Notes: generated by a model from the letters alone, not told the origin. DNA of 64,000 nucleotides from IDS-8 sp964607425 (GCA_964607425.1 CAZSKQ010000001.1:58169-122168), one strand, 5' to 3'. Shown: positions 51,074-63,781, counted from the stretch's first letter. Program-made: numbers and translations.

Positions 51074-51868
51074 ATGGGGTTCATGGCCGGGAAGCGCGCG
51101 CTCATCGTCGGGCTCGCCAGCAATCGTTCGATCGCCTGGGGCATCGCGCAGGCATTTGCCCGCGAAGGCGCCACGCTCGCGTTTACCTACCAGAACGACA
51201 AGTTGAAACCGCGGGTCGAGTCCATGGCCGCGGAGCTGGGTTCGAAGCTCACCTACCCGCTGGACGTCGGCGTCGATGCGGAGATCGACGCGCTCGTGGC
51301 GGCACTCGGCAAGGAGTGGGACGGGCTCGAGGTGCTCGTGCACTCCGTGGGCTTCGCGCCGCGCGAGCAGCTTGCCGGCACCTACGTCGAAAGCGTCACG
51401 CGTGAGGGATTCCGGATCGCACACGACATTTCAAGCTACAGTCTCGCGGCGCTGGCGAAGGCGTTCCTGCCGATGATGGAGAACCGGCAATCGGCGATCC
51501 TGACGCTCACCTACCTCGGCGCCGTGCGCGCGGTGCCGAACTACAACGTAATGGGGCTGGCGAAAGCGAGCCTGGAGGCGAACGTGCGCTTTTTGTCGGC
51601 CGATCTTGCGCCGCGCGGTATCCGCGTCAACGGCATTTCCGCGGGGCCCATCAAGACGCTTGCCGCCGCGGGCATTGCCGGCTTTCGCAAAATGCTGGCG
51701 CACGTCGAGCAAGTGGCGCCGATCCGGCGCAACGTGACGCCGGAGGACGTCGGCAATGCGGCCGCTTTCCTGTGCTCGGACCTGGCGGCGGGAATCTCGA
51801 GCGAAATCCTGTACGTCGACGGCGGCTATCACACCATTGGCATGCACCTGGACGACGACGAGCGCTGA
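51074..51868 (+). CDS. fabI: Enoyl-[acyl-carrier-protein] reductase (NADH)
   Basis: 264 residues. The start follows a GAGGAT ribosome site by 7 bases. NAD-binding VGLASNRSIAWGIAQAF, then HSVGFAPREQL, and the catalytic Tyr147/Tyr157/Lys164 set in TLTYLGAVRAVPNYNVMGLAK, equivalent to E. coli Tyr146/Tyr156/Lys163. It reduces enoyl-ACP in the last step of fatty-acid elongation. Upstream, TAGAAT near 51035 could be a -10 box. Confidence 0.96.
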   Translation: MGFMAGKRALIVGLASNRSIAWGIAQAFAREGATLAFTYQNDKLKPRVESMAAELGSKLTYPLDVGVDAEIDALVAALGKEWDGLEVLVHSVGFAPREQLAGTYVESVTREGFRIAHDISSYSLAALAKAFLPMMENRQSAILTLTYLGAVRAVPNYNVMGLAKASLEANVRFLSADLAPRGIRVNGISAGPIKTLAAAGIAGFRKMLAHVEQVAPIRRNVTPEDVGNAAAFLCSDLAAGISSEILYVDGGYHTIGMHLDDDER

Positions 51869-51928
51869 CCCGGCGGGAGCCCCGTTGCACGGACAAATCG
51901 GCGCCCGGCGCCCGATACATGGCCTCGC

Positions 51929-53014
51929 TTACGCCACGATCTCGCGGTAGATCGATTCGTAGGCATTCGTCATGCGGGCGGTGTCGAATTCGGCGGCACG
52001 CGCGCGGTTGGCGTGAGCCATCGACTCGCGCAGCGCGGTATCGGCGAGCAGCCGCCTGAGTGCCGCCACCAGCGAACCCGGATCCTCCGGCGGAATGAGC
52101 AACCCGTTCACCCCGTCCTCGACAACCTCCGGTATGCCCCCGACGTTCGACGCCGCTATCGGCAGCCCGAATGCCATCGCGTCCAGCAGCGACGAGCCGA
52201 GGCCCTCGAACAGCGATGGGTAGACGAACAGGTCGAATGCAGCGAGATAATCCTCGACATTGTCGACGAAGCCGGTAAACGCCACGTTGTCCAGTCCCGC
52301 CGCCGCGCTTCGGAAGCGCTGCTCGTCACGGCCTTCCCCTACGAGCACGAAATGAACACCGGGCTCGGATTCGCTCATCGCGCGCGCTGCCTCGATAATG
52401 GTGCCCTGCCCCTTGTGGTCGTGATCGAGTTCACCGATGTGCCCGACGATGATTTTGCCGTCGAGTTCAGGCAATACCTTGCGGGATACCGCCTGGCCGT
52501 TGCGCATGCCCGCGTGCGCATCGTGCACGATGCGCACCGCCATGCCGTCGTAGCGGCAGGCAACGGACTGCGCGATCGACTGCGAGATCGCCACGAGACA
52601 GTCCGATGCCCGGTACGCACGCGAGCGTGCGAGCGAACCGTGCTCGGCGTGATGCAGGCGGCGTGTTACCACGTACGGCGTACCCGACGAAACCTTCAGC
52701 AGCCAACCGGTGTAAACCGCCCGGGCTTCGTGAGCGTGCAAAAGCGCCGTGCCGCGCGATGCCAGCGCGGCATTTACGGGGTTCGGCATAACCGGGGCGA
52801 CTTCCAGCCCCGGCAGGCCGCGGCAGCGTCCGATCAGCGCACTGCCCCGCCGCACCACGAGCCGCTGCGGCCAGCCGCGGGCCGCCAGTTCCCGGACCAG
52901 TAACTCCGTCTGCCGCTCGCCGCCACGAAAGCCGGCGGCCAGGTTGACGTGGCAAATCCGTTGCTGGATGACATTCTCCGCTGGCATTGGTCGCTGGTCG
53001 GGCAAAAGGATCAT
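51929..53014 (-). CDS. Family 4 glycosyltransferase, outside the polysaccharide loci
   Basis: 361 residues; an ATG at 52987 is an alternative and neither has a strong ribosome site. Acceptor-domain start ICHVNLAAGFRGGERQTELL, then ALLHAHEARAVYTGWLL and GTPYVVTRRLHH. The donor domain has IVGHIGELDHDHKGQGTIIE, HFVLVGEGRDEQRF and PSLFEGLGSSLLDAMAFGLPIAASNVGGIPE. The pattern resembles glycosyltransferases that act on lipopolysaccharide core or cell-surface lipids, but the acceptor cannot be read from sequence. It converges on fabI. Confidence 0.88.
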   Translation of the reverse strand: MILLPDQRPMPAENVIQQRICHVNLAAGFRGGERQTELLVRELAARGWPQRLVVRRGSALIGRCRGLPGLEVAPVMPNPVNAALASRGTALLHAHEARAVYTGWLLKVSSGTPYVVTRRLHHAEHGSLARSRAYRASDCLVAISQSIAQSVACRYDGMAVRIVHDAHAGMRNGQAVSRKVLPELDGKIIVGHIGELDHDHKGQGTIIEAARAMSESEPGVHFVLVGEGRDEQRFRSAAAGLDNVAFTGFVDNVEDYLAAFDLFVYPSLFEGLGSSLLDAMAFGLPIAASNVGGIPEVVEDGVNGLLIPPEDPGSLVAALRRLLADTALRESMAHANRARAAEFDTARMTNAYESIYREIVA

Positions 53015-53080
53015 TCTAGCGTCTGTCGGAGGATGAGCGGCTGGCGTGTTCGCAGCGGCGTTGGCCCGGCAGCGGGCTGC

Positions 53081-53110
53081 GGCGGCGCCTGCCCCGGGAA
53101 GCCGCCGCGG
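53081..53110 (-). terminator. GC-rich hairpin downstream of the symporter gene
   Basis: GCGGCGGC pairs with GCCGCCGC across a 14-base loop. It lies 37 bases past the symporter stop. There is no U tract, so it may only be a transcript-end stabiliser. Confidence 0.35.
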
Positions 53111-53146
53111 GCGTGCAGGGGCGTATCGTGCGCGATCGTTCCGCCG

Positions 53147-54448
53147 TCAAGCCGTCGGGCGCAGCGCGAGCTTGGTTTCCTCCCCATCCAGGCGTGCGAC
53201 GATCACGGCACAGCAGGCGTCGCTGAAGATATTCACGGCGGTGCGTACCATGTCCAGGATGCGATCGAAAACGAGCAGCACGCCGAGGGCCTCCAGCGGC
53301 AACCCGATCGCGGTCAGGATGACGGCGATCGCCACCAGCGATGCCGCCGGCACGCCCGCGACCCCGATGGAGGTCAGCAGCGCCATGAAAACAATCGAGA
53401 ACTGCACGCCGAAACTCAGGTGCAGCCCATAGGCCTGCGCAAGGAAAATCGCCGCACAGCATTCGTACAATGCCGTTCCGTTCATGTTGACCGTAGCCCC
53501 GAGGGGCAGCACGAAGCTCGAAATCCTGTTGGAGACGCCGGCGTTCTTTTCCGCGCAATCCATCGTGACCGGCAGCGTCGCCGAGGACGACGCCGTAGAG
53601 AATGCGGTGAGCATCGCGGGCGCCATGGCGGGGTAGATCTTCCATGGATTGACGCCGCCGAAGATCCTGAGGAACAGCGGCATCGTCACGAAGGTGTGCA
53701 AGAGCAACCCGACCAGCACCGTCAGGGCAAAGATGACGAGCGGTTGCGCGGCCGCGAAGCCCGTTTCGGCGACCACCGCCGCGACCAGTCCGAACACGCC
53801 GATCGGCGCGAACATCATGATCCACTCGGTCATGCGCATCATGACATTGAAGACGCCGTCCCAGAATTTATAAAGGGTATCGGCAAGCTCGCTACCGATG
53901 CGGGTCATGAAATAGCCGAACAGCAAGGCAAAGAAAATGAGGCCAAGCATCTGCCCCTCGGCAGCAGCCATGACGATATTTTCCGGAATCATCCGCAGGA
54001 AGAGATCGGCCACGTCGCCCGCACCGCGATCGCCGACCTGTTCCGCAACCTCCGCGGCCGAAGCGTCCAGCGCGAGCAAATCGCCTGCCGGTTTCCCGTC
54101 GACGGTACCCGGCTCCACCAGGTTGATCAGCACCAGGCCGAGCAGGATTGCCGCAATCCCGGTCGCCATGTAAAAGAGCAACGTGCGGCCGCCGAGCGCA
54201 CCGAGGTTGCCGCTGGAACCGATGCCGGCCATGCCGACGATGATCGACGAAAGGATCAGCGGCACGATGATCATCTTCAATGCATGCAGGAACAACTCGC
54301 CGACGTAGTTGAACATGGCGAGAAAGGACACACCGAAGAGATCGGGTGCGGCCGGGTCGCCCCCGCCCGCGATGTTGACCGCCCAGCCGGCGAGCACCGC
54401 AAGACCGAGCGCAATCACGATTTGCCAGTGCAGCGCGAGCTTGGTCAC
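53147..54448 (-). CDS. Dicarboxylate/amino acid:cation symporter (DAACS family, GltP/DctA type)
   Basis: 433 residues with eight membrane helices and two re-entrant loops. Signatures are the serine-rich hairpin loop FSTASSSATLPVT and the substrate-binding PLGATVNMNGTALYE (NMDGT-like, Asn for Asp), plus GVAGVPAASLVAIAVIL. It takes up glutamate, aspartate or C4-dicarboxylates with sodium or protons. Specificity cannot be assigned from the motifs seen. Confidence 0.92.
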   Translation of the reverse strand: MTKLALHWQIVIALGLAVLAGWAVNIAGGGDPAAPDLFGVSFLAMFNYVGELFLHALKMIIVPLILSSIIVGMAGIGSSGNLGALGGRTLLFYMATGIAAILLGLVLINLVEPGTVDGKPAGDLLALDASAAEVAEQVGDRGAGDVADLFLRMIPENIVMAAAEGQMLGLIFFALLFGYFMTRIGSELADTLYKFWDGVFNVMMRMTEWIMMFAPIGVFGLVAAVVAETGFAAAQPLVIFALTVLVGLLLHTFVTMPLFLRIFGGVNPWKIYPAMAPAMLTAFSTASSSATLPVTMDCAEKNAGVSNRISSFVLPLGATVNMNGTALYECCAAIFLAQAYGLHLSFGVQFSIVFMALLTSIGVAGVPAASLVAIAVILTAIGLPLEALGVLLVFDRILDMVRTAVNIFSDACCAVIVARLDGEETKLALRPTA

Positions 54449-54519
54449 TTTTTGTCCCCTTTATTGTTGGTGCGGGGGGATGGCGGGCTTCAACGGGGTG
54501 ATGCCACCGCCGCGCGGCG

Positions 54520-56418
54520 TCAGAATGCCGGTTGCGCCCCCAGCGGCTCGTCGGCTCGCACGATGTCCGCCCCGCGCTGGAGCTCCAGTACGAGCGCCAC
54601 GTAATCGGCGCGACCCGAGTCGGCGGCCAGCTGGAGCTTGCGCGCATCACGCTCCGCGAGCGGAATCGCCTCGGGGCGGCCGGGCTGCACGGCAGCGATG
54701 CTGTAGACCGCGTAGTCGCCCGATTGGGTCCTGGTCTGGCCGATGGTCGGCTGCTCGGCGCCGACGGGCTTGGGCGCACGAAATATGGCCTCGAGGAGGA
54801 TCGGGTCGATGCTTTCGTCCTGCCGCCGCAGCAGCGTGGCCGCCGTGACCTCCGCGCCGGCGGCTTGTGCCGCTTCCGCGAAACCGGCGCCTTGGGCGAG
54901 CTCAGCCTGCAGCTCGCCGGCACGCTCACTCACGATGTCCTCGGCCTGCGCCAGCCGCAGTTGCGCGACGATGCCGTCGCGCACCTCTTCGAGCGGCCGG
55001 ACCGCGGCGGGGTAATGTTCGCGTACCTGGAACACCGCGGAGCGGTTGGCGTCAAGCTCGACGATCTCGCTGATGCGGCGGTCCTCGAGCACCATCGGGT
55101 TGAACACCGCGTCGATCGCCGCCTGGTTGTTGCCGAACGGTTCGCCGCCGGCACGGGTAAAGCCGGATGCCGTCCTCACTTCGAGTCCTGACGCATCGGC
55201 CATCGCCTGCAGGTTCTGGGCGTCGAACAGTGCGTCCGACAGCTTGCGCTCCAGCTCGCGGTATTCGTCGGCCGTTTCCTCGTCGCGCAGCTCACGTTCC
55301 AGCTCCGCGCGAACCTGCTCGAGCGGCAGCGGCCCGCCCGGCTGGATGTCGTCGAGGCGTACGATATGAAAACCGAAGTCGCTTTTTACCGGCCCGCCGA
55401 TTTCGCCTTGTTGCAGTGAAAAAATGGCATCGCCAAGTGCGCCCGGCATTTGCGACTTGAGCAGCGGGCCAAGATCGCCGCCCTGCTCCGCCGTGCCGGA
55501 ATCGTCGGAGTACTGTCGCGCGAGGTCCGCGAAAGGCTCCCCGGCGCGCGCGCGCTCGGCGAGTGCGGTCGCCTCGTCGAGCGCCGCTCCCTCGTCGCCG
55601 TCGAAGGCGACCAGGATGTGGCGCGCCTGGCGCTGCTCGTCCTGGACATAGCGGCTCTTGACCTGGTCGTAATACTCCTGGAGCTCCGCGTCGCTGATCT
55701 CGACCCTCTGCCCGAGATCGCGCCGGTCGATTTCGATGTACGCGAGATCGACCGATTCCGGTGCCTGGAACTCCTCCGGATGCGCGTCGTAATACTCGGT
55801 AACTTTCGCGTCCTCTATCTCAATGCCGGCGGCTACCGCCTGCATGTCGAAGGTGGCGATGGCCGCGCGCCGCTGCTCCCCGTACAGGTTCAGGTAGCGA
55901 CGGTATTCCGCCGGGGTCACGAACGCGGTTGCCGCTATGCCTCGCTGGAACTGCTCCAGGCGCATCGCCTGCCGCCGCGACTCTTCGAACTGCGGCGCGG
56001 CCATCATCCGCTGATCCAGCCAGGCGTAGTAGAGGTCGGTGGAAAATTGGCCGTTTTCCTGGAAGAGCGGCACCTGCCGGATGAAATCCGCGATCATCTC
56101 GTCGGTGATGCGATAACCGCTGTCGGACAGGTGCAGGTTAACGAGCGTTTCACGGATGATGTCGTTCAACACCGCGTCGCGAACCACACCATGCAACTCC
56201 GGAGGAATGTCCGTGCCGCTTTCCGCGTACTGCGCGAGTGCCTGCTGGTAAGCGTTCTGCAACTGGTCAATCGAAATTTCGACGCCGTTCACCTTGGCCG
56301 CATAACCGCCGCCGGTAAAATCGTACGGAAGCCCGAAAAACGCAAACGGCACGGAGAGCAGCAGGATCGCGGCAAGCGCAAAGCGGCCGGTAAGACGGTC
56401 TCGAATGTTTTGCAGCAT
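54520..56418 (-). CDS. ppiD: Periplasmic folding chaperone / peptidyl-prolyl isomerase PpiD
   Basis: 632 residues. Short cytoplasmic start (MLQNIRDRLTGRF), one membrane helix (ALAAILLLSVPFAFFGL), a SurA-N-like domain (VNGVEISIDQLQNAYQQALA), then a parvulin domain (QARHILVAFDGD, GGDLGPLLKSQM, GEIGGPVKSDFGFHIVRLDD) and a long C-terminal region. It assists outer-membrane and secreted proteins leaving the Sec translocon. The position after hupB and the tRNA pair is as in Pseudomonas. Confidence 0.94.
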   Translation of the reverse strand: MLQNIRDRLTGRFALAAILLLSVPFAFFGLPYDFTGGGYAAKVNGVEISIDQLQNAYQQALAQYAESGTDIPPELHGVVRDAVLNDIIRETLVNLHLSDSGYRITDEMIADFIRQVPLFQENGQFSTDLYYAWLDQRMMAAPQFEESRRQAMRLEQFQRGIAATAFVTPAEYRRYLNLYGEQRRAAIATFDMQAVAAGIEIEDAKVTEYYDAHPEEFQAPESVDLAYIEIDRRDLGQRVEISDAELQEYYDQVKSRYVQDEQRQARHILVAFDGDEGAALDEATALAERARAGEPFADLARQYSDDSGTAEQGGDLGPLLKSQMPGALGDAIFSLQQGEIGGPVKSDFGFHIVRLDDIQPGGPLPLEQVRAELERELRDEETADEYRELERKLSDALFDAQNLQAMADASGLEVRTASGFTRAGGEPFGNNQAAIDAVFNPMVLEDRRISEIVELDANRSAVFQVREHYPAAVRPLEEVRDGIVAQLRLAQAEDIVSERAGELQAELAQGAGFAEAAQAAGAEVTAATLLRRQDESIDPILLEAIFRAPKPVGAEQPTIGQTRTQSGDYAVYSIAAVQPGRPEAIPLAERDARKLQLAADSGRADYVALVLELQRGADIVRADEPLGAQPAF

Positions 56419-56580
56419 CTACTTCAAACCAGGTTGTATCAGTCGCGTTTCGGTTGTGGGCAATGGACCGGCGCAGGCCCCTAAGGTTCTGGTCTTCCGC
56501 GCCGGATAATAACAAAGGCGCCGGGACGTTGCGCTGGTTGGAGGCCGCAATGGCGAACCCCGACGACAGGCTCCAACAAG

Positions 56581-56602
56581 AAAGGGCTCCGAGGAGCCCT
56601 TT
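56581..56602 (-). terminator. Rho-independent terminator after tRNA-Asp
   Basis: On the minus strand, AAAGGGCTCC and GGAGCCCTTT form a 10-base stem with a 2-base loop, followed by TTTCTTGTT. It lies 9 bases downstream of the tRNA-Asp 3' end. Confidence 0.9.
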
Positions 56603-56610
56603 GCGTGCGA

Positions 56611-56687
56611 TGGCGGAGTGGACGGGACTCGAACCCGCGACCCCCGGCGTGACAGGCCGGTATTCTAACCAGCTGAACTACCACTCC
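56611..56687 (-). tRNA. tRNA-Asp (GTC)
   Basis: 77 bases. Acceptor GGAGTGG pairs with CCACTCC, discriminator G, encoded CCA. D arm AGTTCAGCTGGTTAGAAT, anticodon loop CTGTCAC with anticodon GTC, T loop GGGTTCGAGTCCC. Confidence 0.97.
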
Positions 56688-56693
56688 TGAACC

Positions 56694-56769
56694 TGGTGGG
56701 TGCTGAGGGGATCGAACCCCCGACCCTCGCCTTGTAAGGGCGATGCTCTACCAGCTGAGCTAAGCACCC
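56694..56769 (-). tRNA. tRNA-Val (TAC)
   Basis: 76 bases. Acceptor GGGTGCT pairs with AGCACCC, discriminator A, encoded CCA. Anticodon TAC in CTTACAA, T loop GGGTTCGATCCCC. It sits 6 bases upstream of tRNA-Asp in one transcript. Confidence 0.97.
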
Positions 56770-56780
56770 CGGTCGGAAAC

Positions 56781-56942
56781 GTTATGGGGACAGGCACCAC
56801 AACTCCCGGCAAGGTGCTTATAAAACTTCAATGTTATGGGGACAGGCACCATAACTCACTTACCCCAGGGCGCTGAAATTCCAAGCTTCGTAGGCAGTTA
56901 TGGTGCCTGTCCCCACAACTTTACGGTGCCTGTCCCCATGAC
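56781..56942. repeat. Four copies of a GGGGACAGGCACC repeat in two inverted pairs
   Basis: Two forward copies (GTTATGGGGACAGGCACCA at 56781 and 56833) and two inverted ones (TGGTGCCTGTCCCCA around 56896-56919, GGTGCCTGTCCCCAT around 56921-56942). Copies are nearly identical over 15-20 bases. This word is distinct from the GC-only REP families elsewhere in the window and fills the 198-base spacer between tRNA-Val and hupB. Confidence 0.9.
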
Positions 56943-56967
56943 GTTTCCCGCCCCGGTCAAGGGCGCG

Positions 56968-57240
56968 CTAGTTTACGGCATCCTTCAGGGCTTTGCCAGC
57001 CTTGAACCCGGGCACGTTGCTTGCCGAAATCTGGATCGCTTCGCCCGTACGCGGATTGCGGCCGGTACGCGCCGCGCGCTTCTTCACCGTGAACGTTCCG
57101 AAGCCGACGAGCGAAACGCTGTCACCGTTCGACAATGAACGCGTTACGGAATCAATGACGGCGTCGACTGCCCGCGTTGCTTCGGCACGCGAGAGATCCG
57201 CCGCAGCGGCAACCGACTCGATTAGTTCTCCCTTATTCAT
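56968..57240 (-). CDS. hupB: DNA-binding protein HU-beta
   Basis: 90 residues from the ATG at 57238-57240, with AAGGTG as ribosome site. Histone-like signature GFGTFTVKKRAARTGRNPRT, followed by GEAIQISASNVPGFKAGKAL. It is a nucleoid protein that bends DNA. Located after lon as in other gammaproteobacteria; the 274-base upstream spacer (57241-57514) has room for its own promoter but no box I can defend. Confidence 0.97.
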   Translation of the reverse strand: MNKGELIESVAAAADLSRAEATRAVDAVIDSVTRSLSNGDSVSLVGFGTFTVKKRAARTGRNPRTGEAIQISASNVPGFKAGKALKDAVN

Positions 57241-57514
57241 GCACACACCTTCTGAGGATTGATGTTGGAGTTCATTTGCGGACCACCCGCACCCAGGTGC
57301 CGAGCTTGCCGTTTGACCTTTCATGCTTGAAGGTCGAACCGGCAACTTCGGCATCAAACGCTCGCTTTCGGCGGTTGTCCCGCTGCCGCCGACCCCTTTG
57401 CAGCCTTGCAGGTACCAGCCGTACAGGCTACGGCTGGCTCCAGAGACCCGCACAGCTTATACCAATCGCCCAAAACACCGTCAACAATCAAGCATTTTCG
57501 CTTAGTCGCCGGTG

Positions 57515-59977
<2,463 letters not shown>

Positions 59978-60011
59978 TGATGCTGGCCCCCTGTGTCAAG
60001 GTGATACGTTG

Positions 60012-60039
60012 AGGTGGCGCCGGGCGGCTTGAAATCAAG
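60012..60039 (-). promoter_or_regulatory. Possible sigma-32-like heat-shock promoter for lon
   Basis: The minus strand has CTTGAT (60039-60034) and CGCCACCT (60019-60012) separated by 14 bases, resembling CTTGAAA...CCCCATNT with several mismatches. It lies 35-60 bases upstream of the lon ATG. Confidence 0.25.
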
Positions 60040-60146
60040 GCCGGCGGGAACCCACCTCCCGGGCAGTCGGTGGAATCGCCCGCGAACGGGCTTGCGGCCA
60101 CCCCGCTCACGGCGTAGCCGCAAGCCGCGGATGGATGCTGCGTCTG

Positions 60147-61460
<1,314 letters not shown>

Positions 61461-61510
61461 ACCAGGCTTGCCTCTGTAACTCGAAATCGGTCACCGCCGG
61501 ACCGAGGTTT

Positions 61511-61539
61511 ATATAACACGCGCGCCCTCGCGGGTGCAA
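61511..61539 (-). promoter_or_regulatory. Sigma-70-type promoter for clpX
   Basis: Minus strand TTGCAC (61539-61534) and TTATAT (61516-61511) are separated by 17 bases. The predicted transcript start near 61504 leaves about a 43-base leader. It suggests clpX can be transcribed apart from clpP. Confidence 0.55.
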
Positions 61540-61616
61540 AGCAGCGGGCGGTACTTTTTGCAAGGACTGCGGCGCAGGTCTCACTAACCCGCGCTCTGTT
61601 GTGCAGGACATTGAAA

Positions 61617-62246
61617 TTATGAAGATTCTTCCTCGCCCTTGCCCTGCATGCCGGTGCGCCGCTCCAGCACCGTGTCGATCAGGCCGTAATTGACCGCCTG
61701 CTCACCGCTCATGAAATTGTCGCGGTCGAGATCCCGGTCGATTTTCTCCACCGGCTGGCCGGTGTGGCGGGCCATGATCTCGTTCAGGCGGCGCTTCAGC
61801 TCGAGCACCTCGCGGGCGTGGATGTCGATGTCCGCCGCGGTGCCCTGGTAGCCCGCACTCGGCTGGTGCACCATGATCCTTGAATGCGGCAGCGCAAAGC
61901 GCTTGCCCTTGGTGCCTCCGCCCAGCAGCAGCGCGCCCATGCTCGCCGCCTGCCCGACGCAGATCGTGCTGACGTCGCTCTGGATGAACTGCATCGTGTC
62001 GTAAATCGACAGGCCCGCGGTCACCGAACCGCCCGGCGAGTTGATGTACAGGTGTATGTCCTTGTCCGGATTTTCGGATTCAAGGTACAGGAGCTGGGCG
62101 ACTACGAGGTTGGCCATGTGGTCCTCGACCGGGCCCACGATAAACACCACGCGCTCCTTTAACAGGCGCGAGTAGATGTCATAGGCGCGTTCGCCACGGG
62201 CCGTCTGCTCGACGACCATCGGGACCAGTTGTGCGGTTGCGTTCAT
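61617..62246 (-). CDS. clpP: ATP-dependent Clp protease proteolytic subunit ClpP
   Basis: 209 residues. Serine protease motifs are GQAASMGALLLGGG (catalytic Ser), LPHSRIMVHQPSAGYQG (His) and DRDNFMSGEQAVNYG (Asp). Signature INSPGGSVTAGLSIYDTMQF. It forms the tetradecameric proteolytic chamber used by ClpX. The start follows an AAGGAATAGC ribosome site. Confidence 0.98.
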   Translation of the reverse strand: MNATAQLVPMVVEQTARGERAYDIYSRLLKERVVFIVGPVEDHMANLVVAQLLYLESENPDKDIHLYINSPGGSVTAGLSIYDTMQFIQSDVSTICVGQAASMGALLLGGGTKGKRFALPHSRIMVHQPSAGYQGTAADIDIHAREVLELKRRLNEIMARHTGQPVEKIDRDLDRDNFMSGEQAVNYGLIDTVLERRTGMQGKGEEESS

Positions 62247-62259
62247 GCTATTCCTTGTT

Positions 62260-62398
62260 GGAGCCCGCCATGGCGGGCGACTGCTCGGTAACTTCCCGAA
62301 GGCACACTGTCACGCGCATTTACCGGACGCATGCGCCTGGTGTGCTGCTGTGCCTTCGACGAACGGCGTGCCGGACGCCCGCCATGGCGGGCTGCAAC
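62260..62398. repeat. REP-B pair between tig and clpP
   Basis: GGAGCCCGCCATGGCGGGCG (62260-62284) and GCCCGCCATGGCGGGCTGC (62375-62398) occupy the 169-base spacer. Both contain the palindrome GCCCGCCATGGCGGGC. They could partly uncouple clpP from tig transcription. Confidence 0.85.
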
Positions 62399-62415
62399 GG
62401 CGGCGATGCCGGTTT

Positions 62416-63702
62416 TCACGGCTTCATGTACTCCTTGAAACCGACCTCGCGCGTACTCGCAATCCCGTGTTCGACCAGCCAATCGACAGCTTGTTCTTCC
62501 AGAACGACCGGTTCGAGGCGGGCCATGACCTGCGGGTTGCCGAAATAGGCGGCCGCCATCTCGTCGGGAGACTCGTAGCTCGAGCAGATCTCCTCGACCT
62601 TGCGCTTGATGCGTTCGGGATCGACCTTGAGATCGGCATCCTCGATCAGCTGGCGCAACAGCAGCCCAAGGCGCACGTTCCGCTCCGCCAACGGCCGGAA
62701 GTTCTCGACGGGCGGCGCTTTGTCGTGATCCTCGATCCCGAACCGGCGCATTGCCTCGTGCTGCTGGGCGTGCATTTCCTGCGCCACGAGGGAATTCGGC
62801 ACCTCGATCGGGTTGGTTTCCAGCAAGCCCTTCATCGCCTGGTCTTTAACGTCCGCCGCGATCTTTTCGTCCGCTTCACGGCGCATGTTGCTGACGACGT
62901 CGGCGCGGAGCTGCTCGAGACCGCCCTCGACGCCGTACGCCTCGGCCAGGCTGTCGTCCAGCGGCGGGAGCTTCTGCTCTTCCACCCGGTGTACGAGCAC
63001 GTGAAAGTCGACCTTTTTCGAGGCGAGTTCCTCGGCAGGGTAATCCTTCGGAAACTTGACCTTGAAATCCTTCTCGTCGCCGGGCTTCATCCCCGACAGC
63101 GCCTGCTCGAAGTCCGGCAGCATCTGGCCCTGGCCGAGGACCACCGGCACCTCGCTGCCCTTGCCGCCCTTCACCGGCTCGCCTTTCAGCTTGCCCTCGA
63201 AATCCACGATCACGCGGTCGCCGTCGGCGGCTTCGCGCTCGACTGCTTCCCACGTCGCTTTCTGCTGGCGCAGGTTGAGAATCATGTCCTCGCGGTCCTC
63301 GTCCGTGATCTCTACCTCGGGCCGCACGACCTCGATCTTGTCCAGGTCTTTGAGCTTCACCTCCGGCAGCACCTCGAAAGTAGCGACATAGGCGAAATCG
63401 CGCTCGTTGTCGGCCGCCTCGGGCTCGATCCTCGGGCCGGCCGCCGGGTTCAGCTTCTCCTGCTCGACGGCATCGCTGTAGCTCTGCTGCATGAGGTCGG
63501 AGAGCACTTCCTGGCGGATCTGCCCGCCGAAGCGCTGCCGCACGACCTTCCCCGGCACCTTGCCTGGCCGGAAGCCCTTGATCCTGACGCTTTTTCCGAC
63601 TTTTTTCAGGCGCGACTCGATCTCGCTTTCGATGCGCTCGGCAGGGAGTTGCACCCGCATGCGTCGTTCGAGAGTGCCCGTCGACTCGACAGTAACCATC
63701 AT
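62416..63702 (-). CDS. tig: Trigger factor
   Basis: 428 residues. The ribosome-docking signature GFRPGKVPGKVVRQRFG is in the N-terminal domain, followed by the FKBP-like PPIase domain (GDRVIVDFEGKLKGEPV) and a long helical C-terminal chaperone domain. It binds nascent chains at the ribosomal exit. A second ATG directly follows the first (MMVTVE). First gene of the tig-clpP-clpX-lon block. Confidence 0.97.
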   Translation of the reverse strand: MMVTVESTGTLERRMRVQLPAERIESEIESRLKKVGKSVRIKGFRPGKVPGKVVRQRFGGQIRQEVLSDLMQQSYSDAVEQEKLNPAAGPRIEPEAADNERDFAYVATFEVLPEVKLKDLDKIEVVRPEVEITDEDREDMILNLRQQKATWEAVEREAADGDRVIVDFEGKLKGEPVKGGKGSEVPVVLGQGQMLPDFEQALSGMKPGDEKDFKVKFPKDYPAEELASKKVDFHVLVHRVEEQKLPPLDDSLAEAYGVEGGLEQLRADVVSNMRREADEKIAADVKDQAMKGLLETNPIEVPNSLVAQEMHAQQHEAMRRFGIEDHDKAPPVENFRPLAERNVRLGLLLRQLIEDADLKVDPERIKRKVEEICSSYESPDEMAAAYFGNPQVMARLEPVVLEEQAVDWLVEHGIASTREVGFKEYMKP

Positions 63703-63781
63703 TTGTCCTGCATCCTCGGAAGTACTGCCCCGTTTACTGGAGGGCAGATATGCTTGCCAGCTGGTTGGTTTTCAATGGGTT

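Noticed and set aside
60090..60125. Hairpin GCTTGCGGC/GCCGCAAGC as clpX terminator
   Set aside because: It has an 18-base loop and no U tract; only mentioned with clpX.
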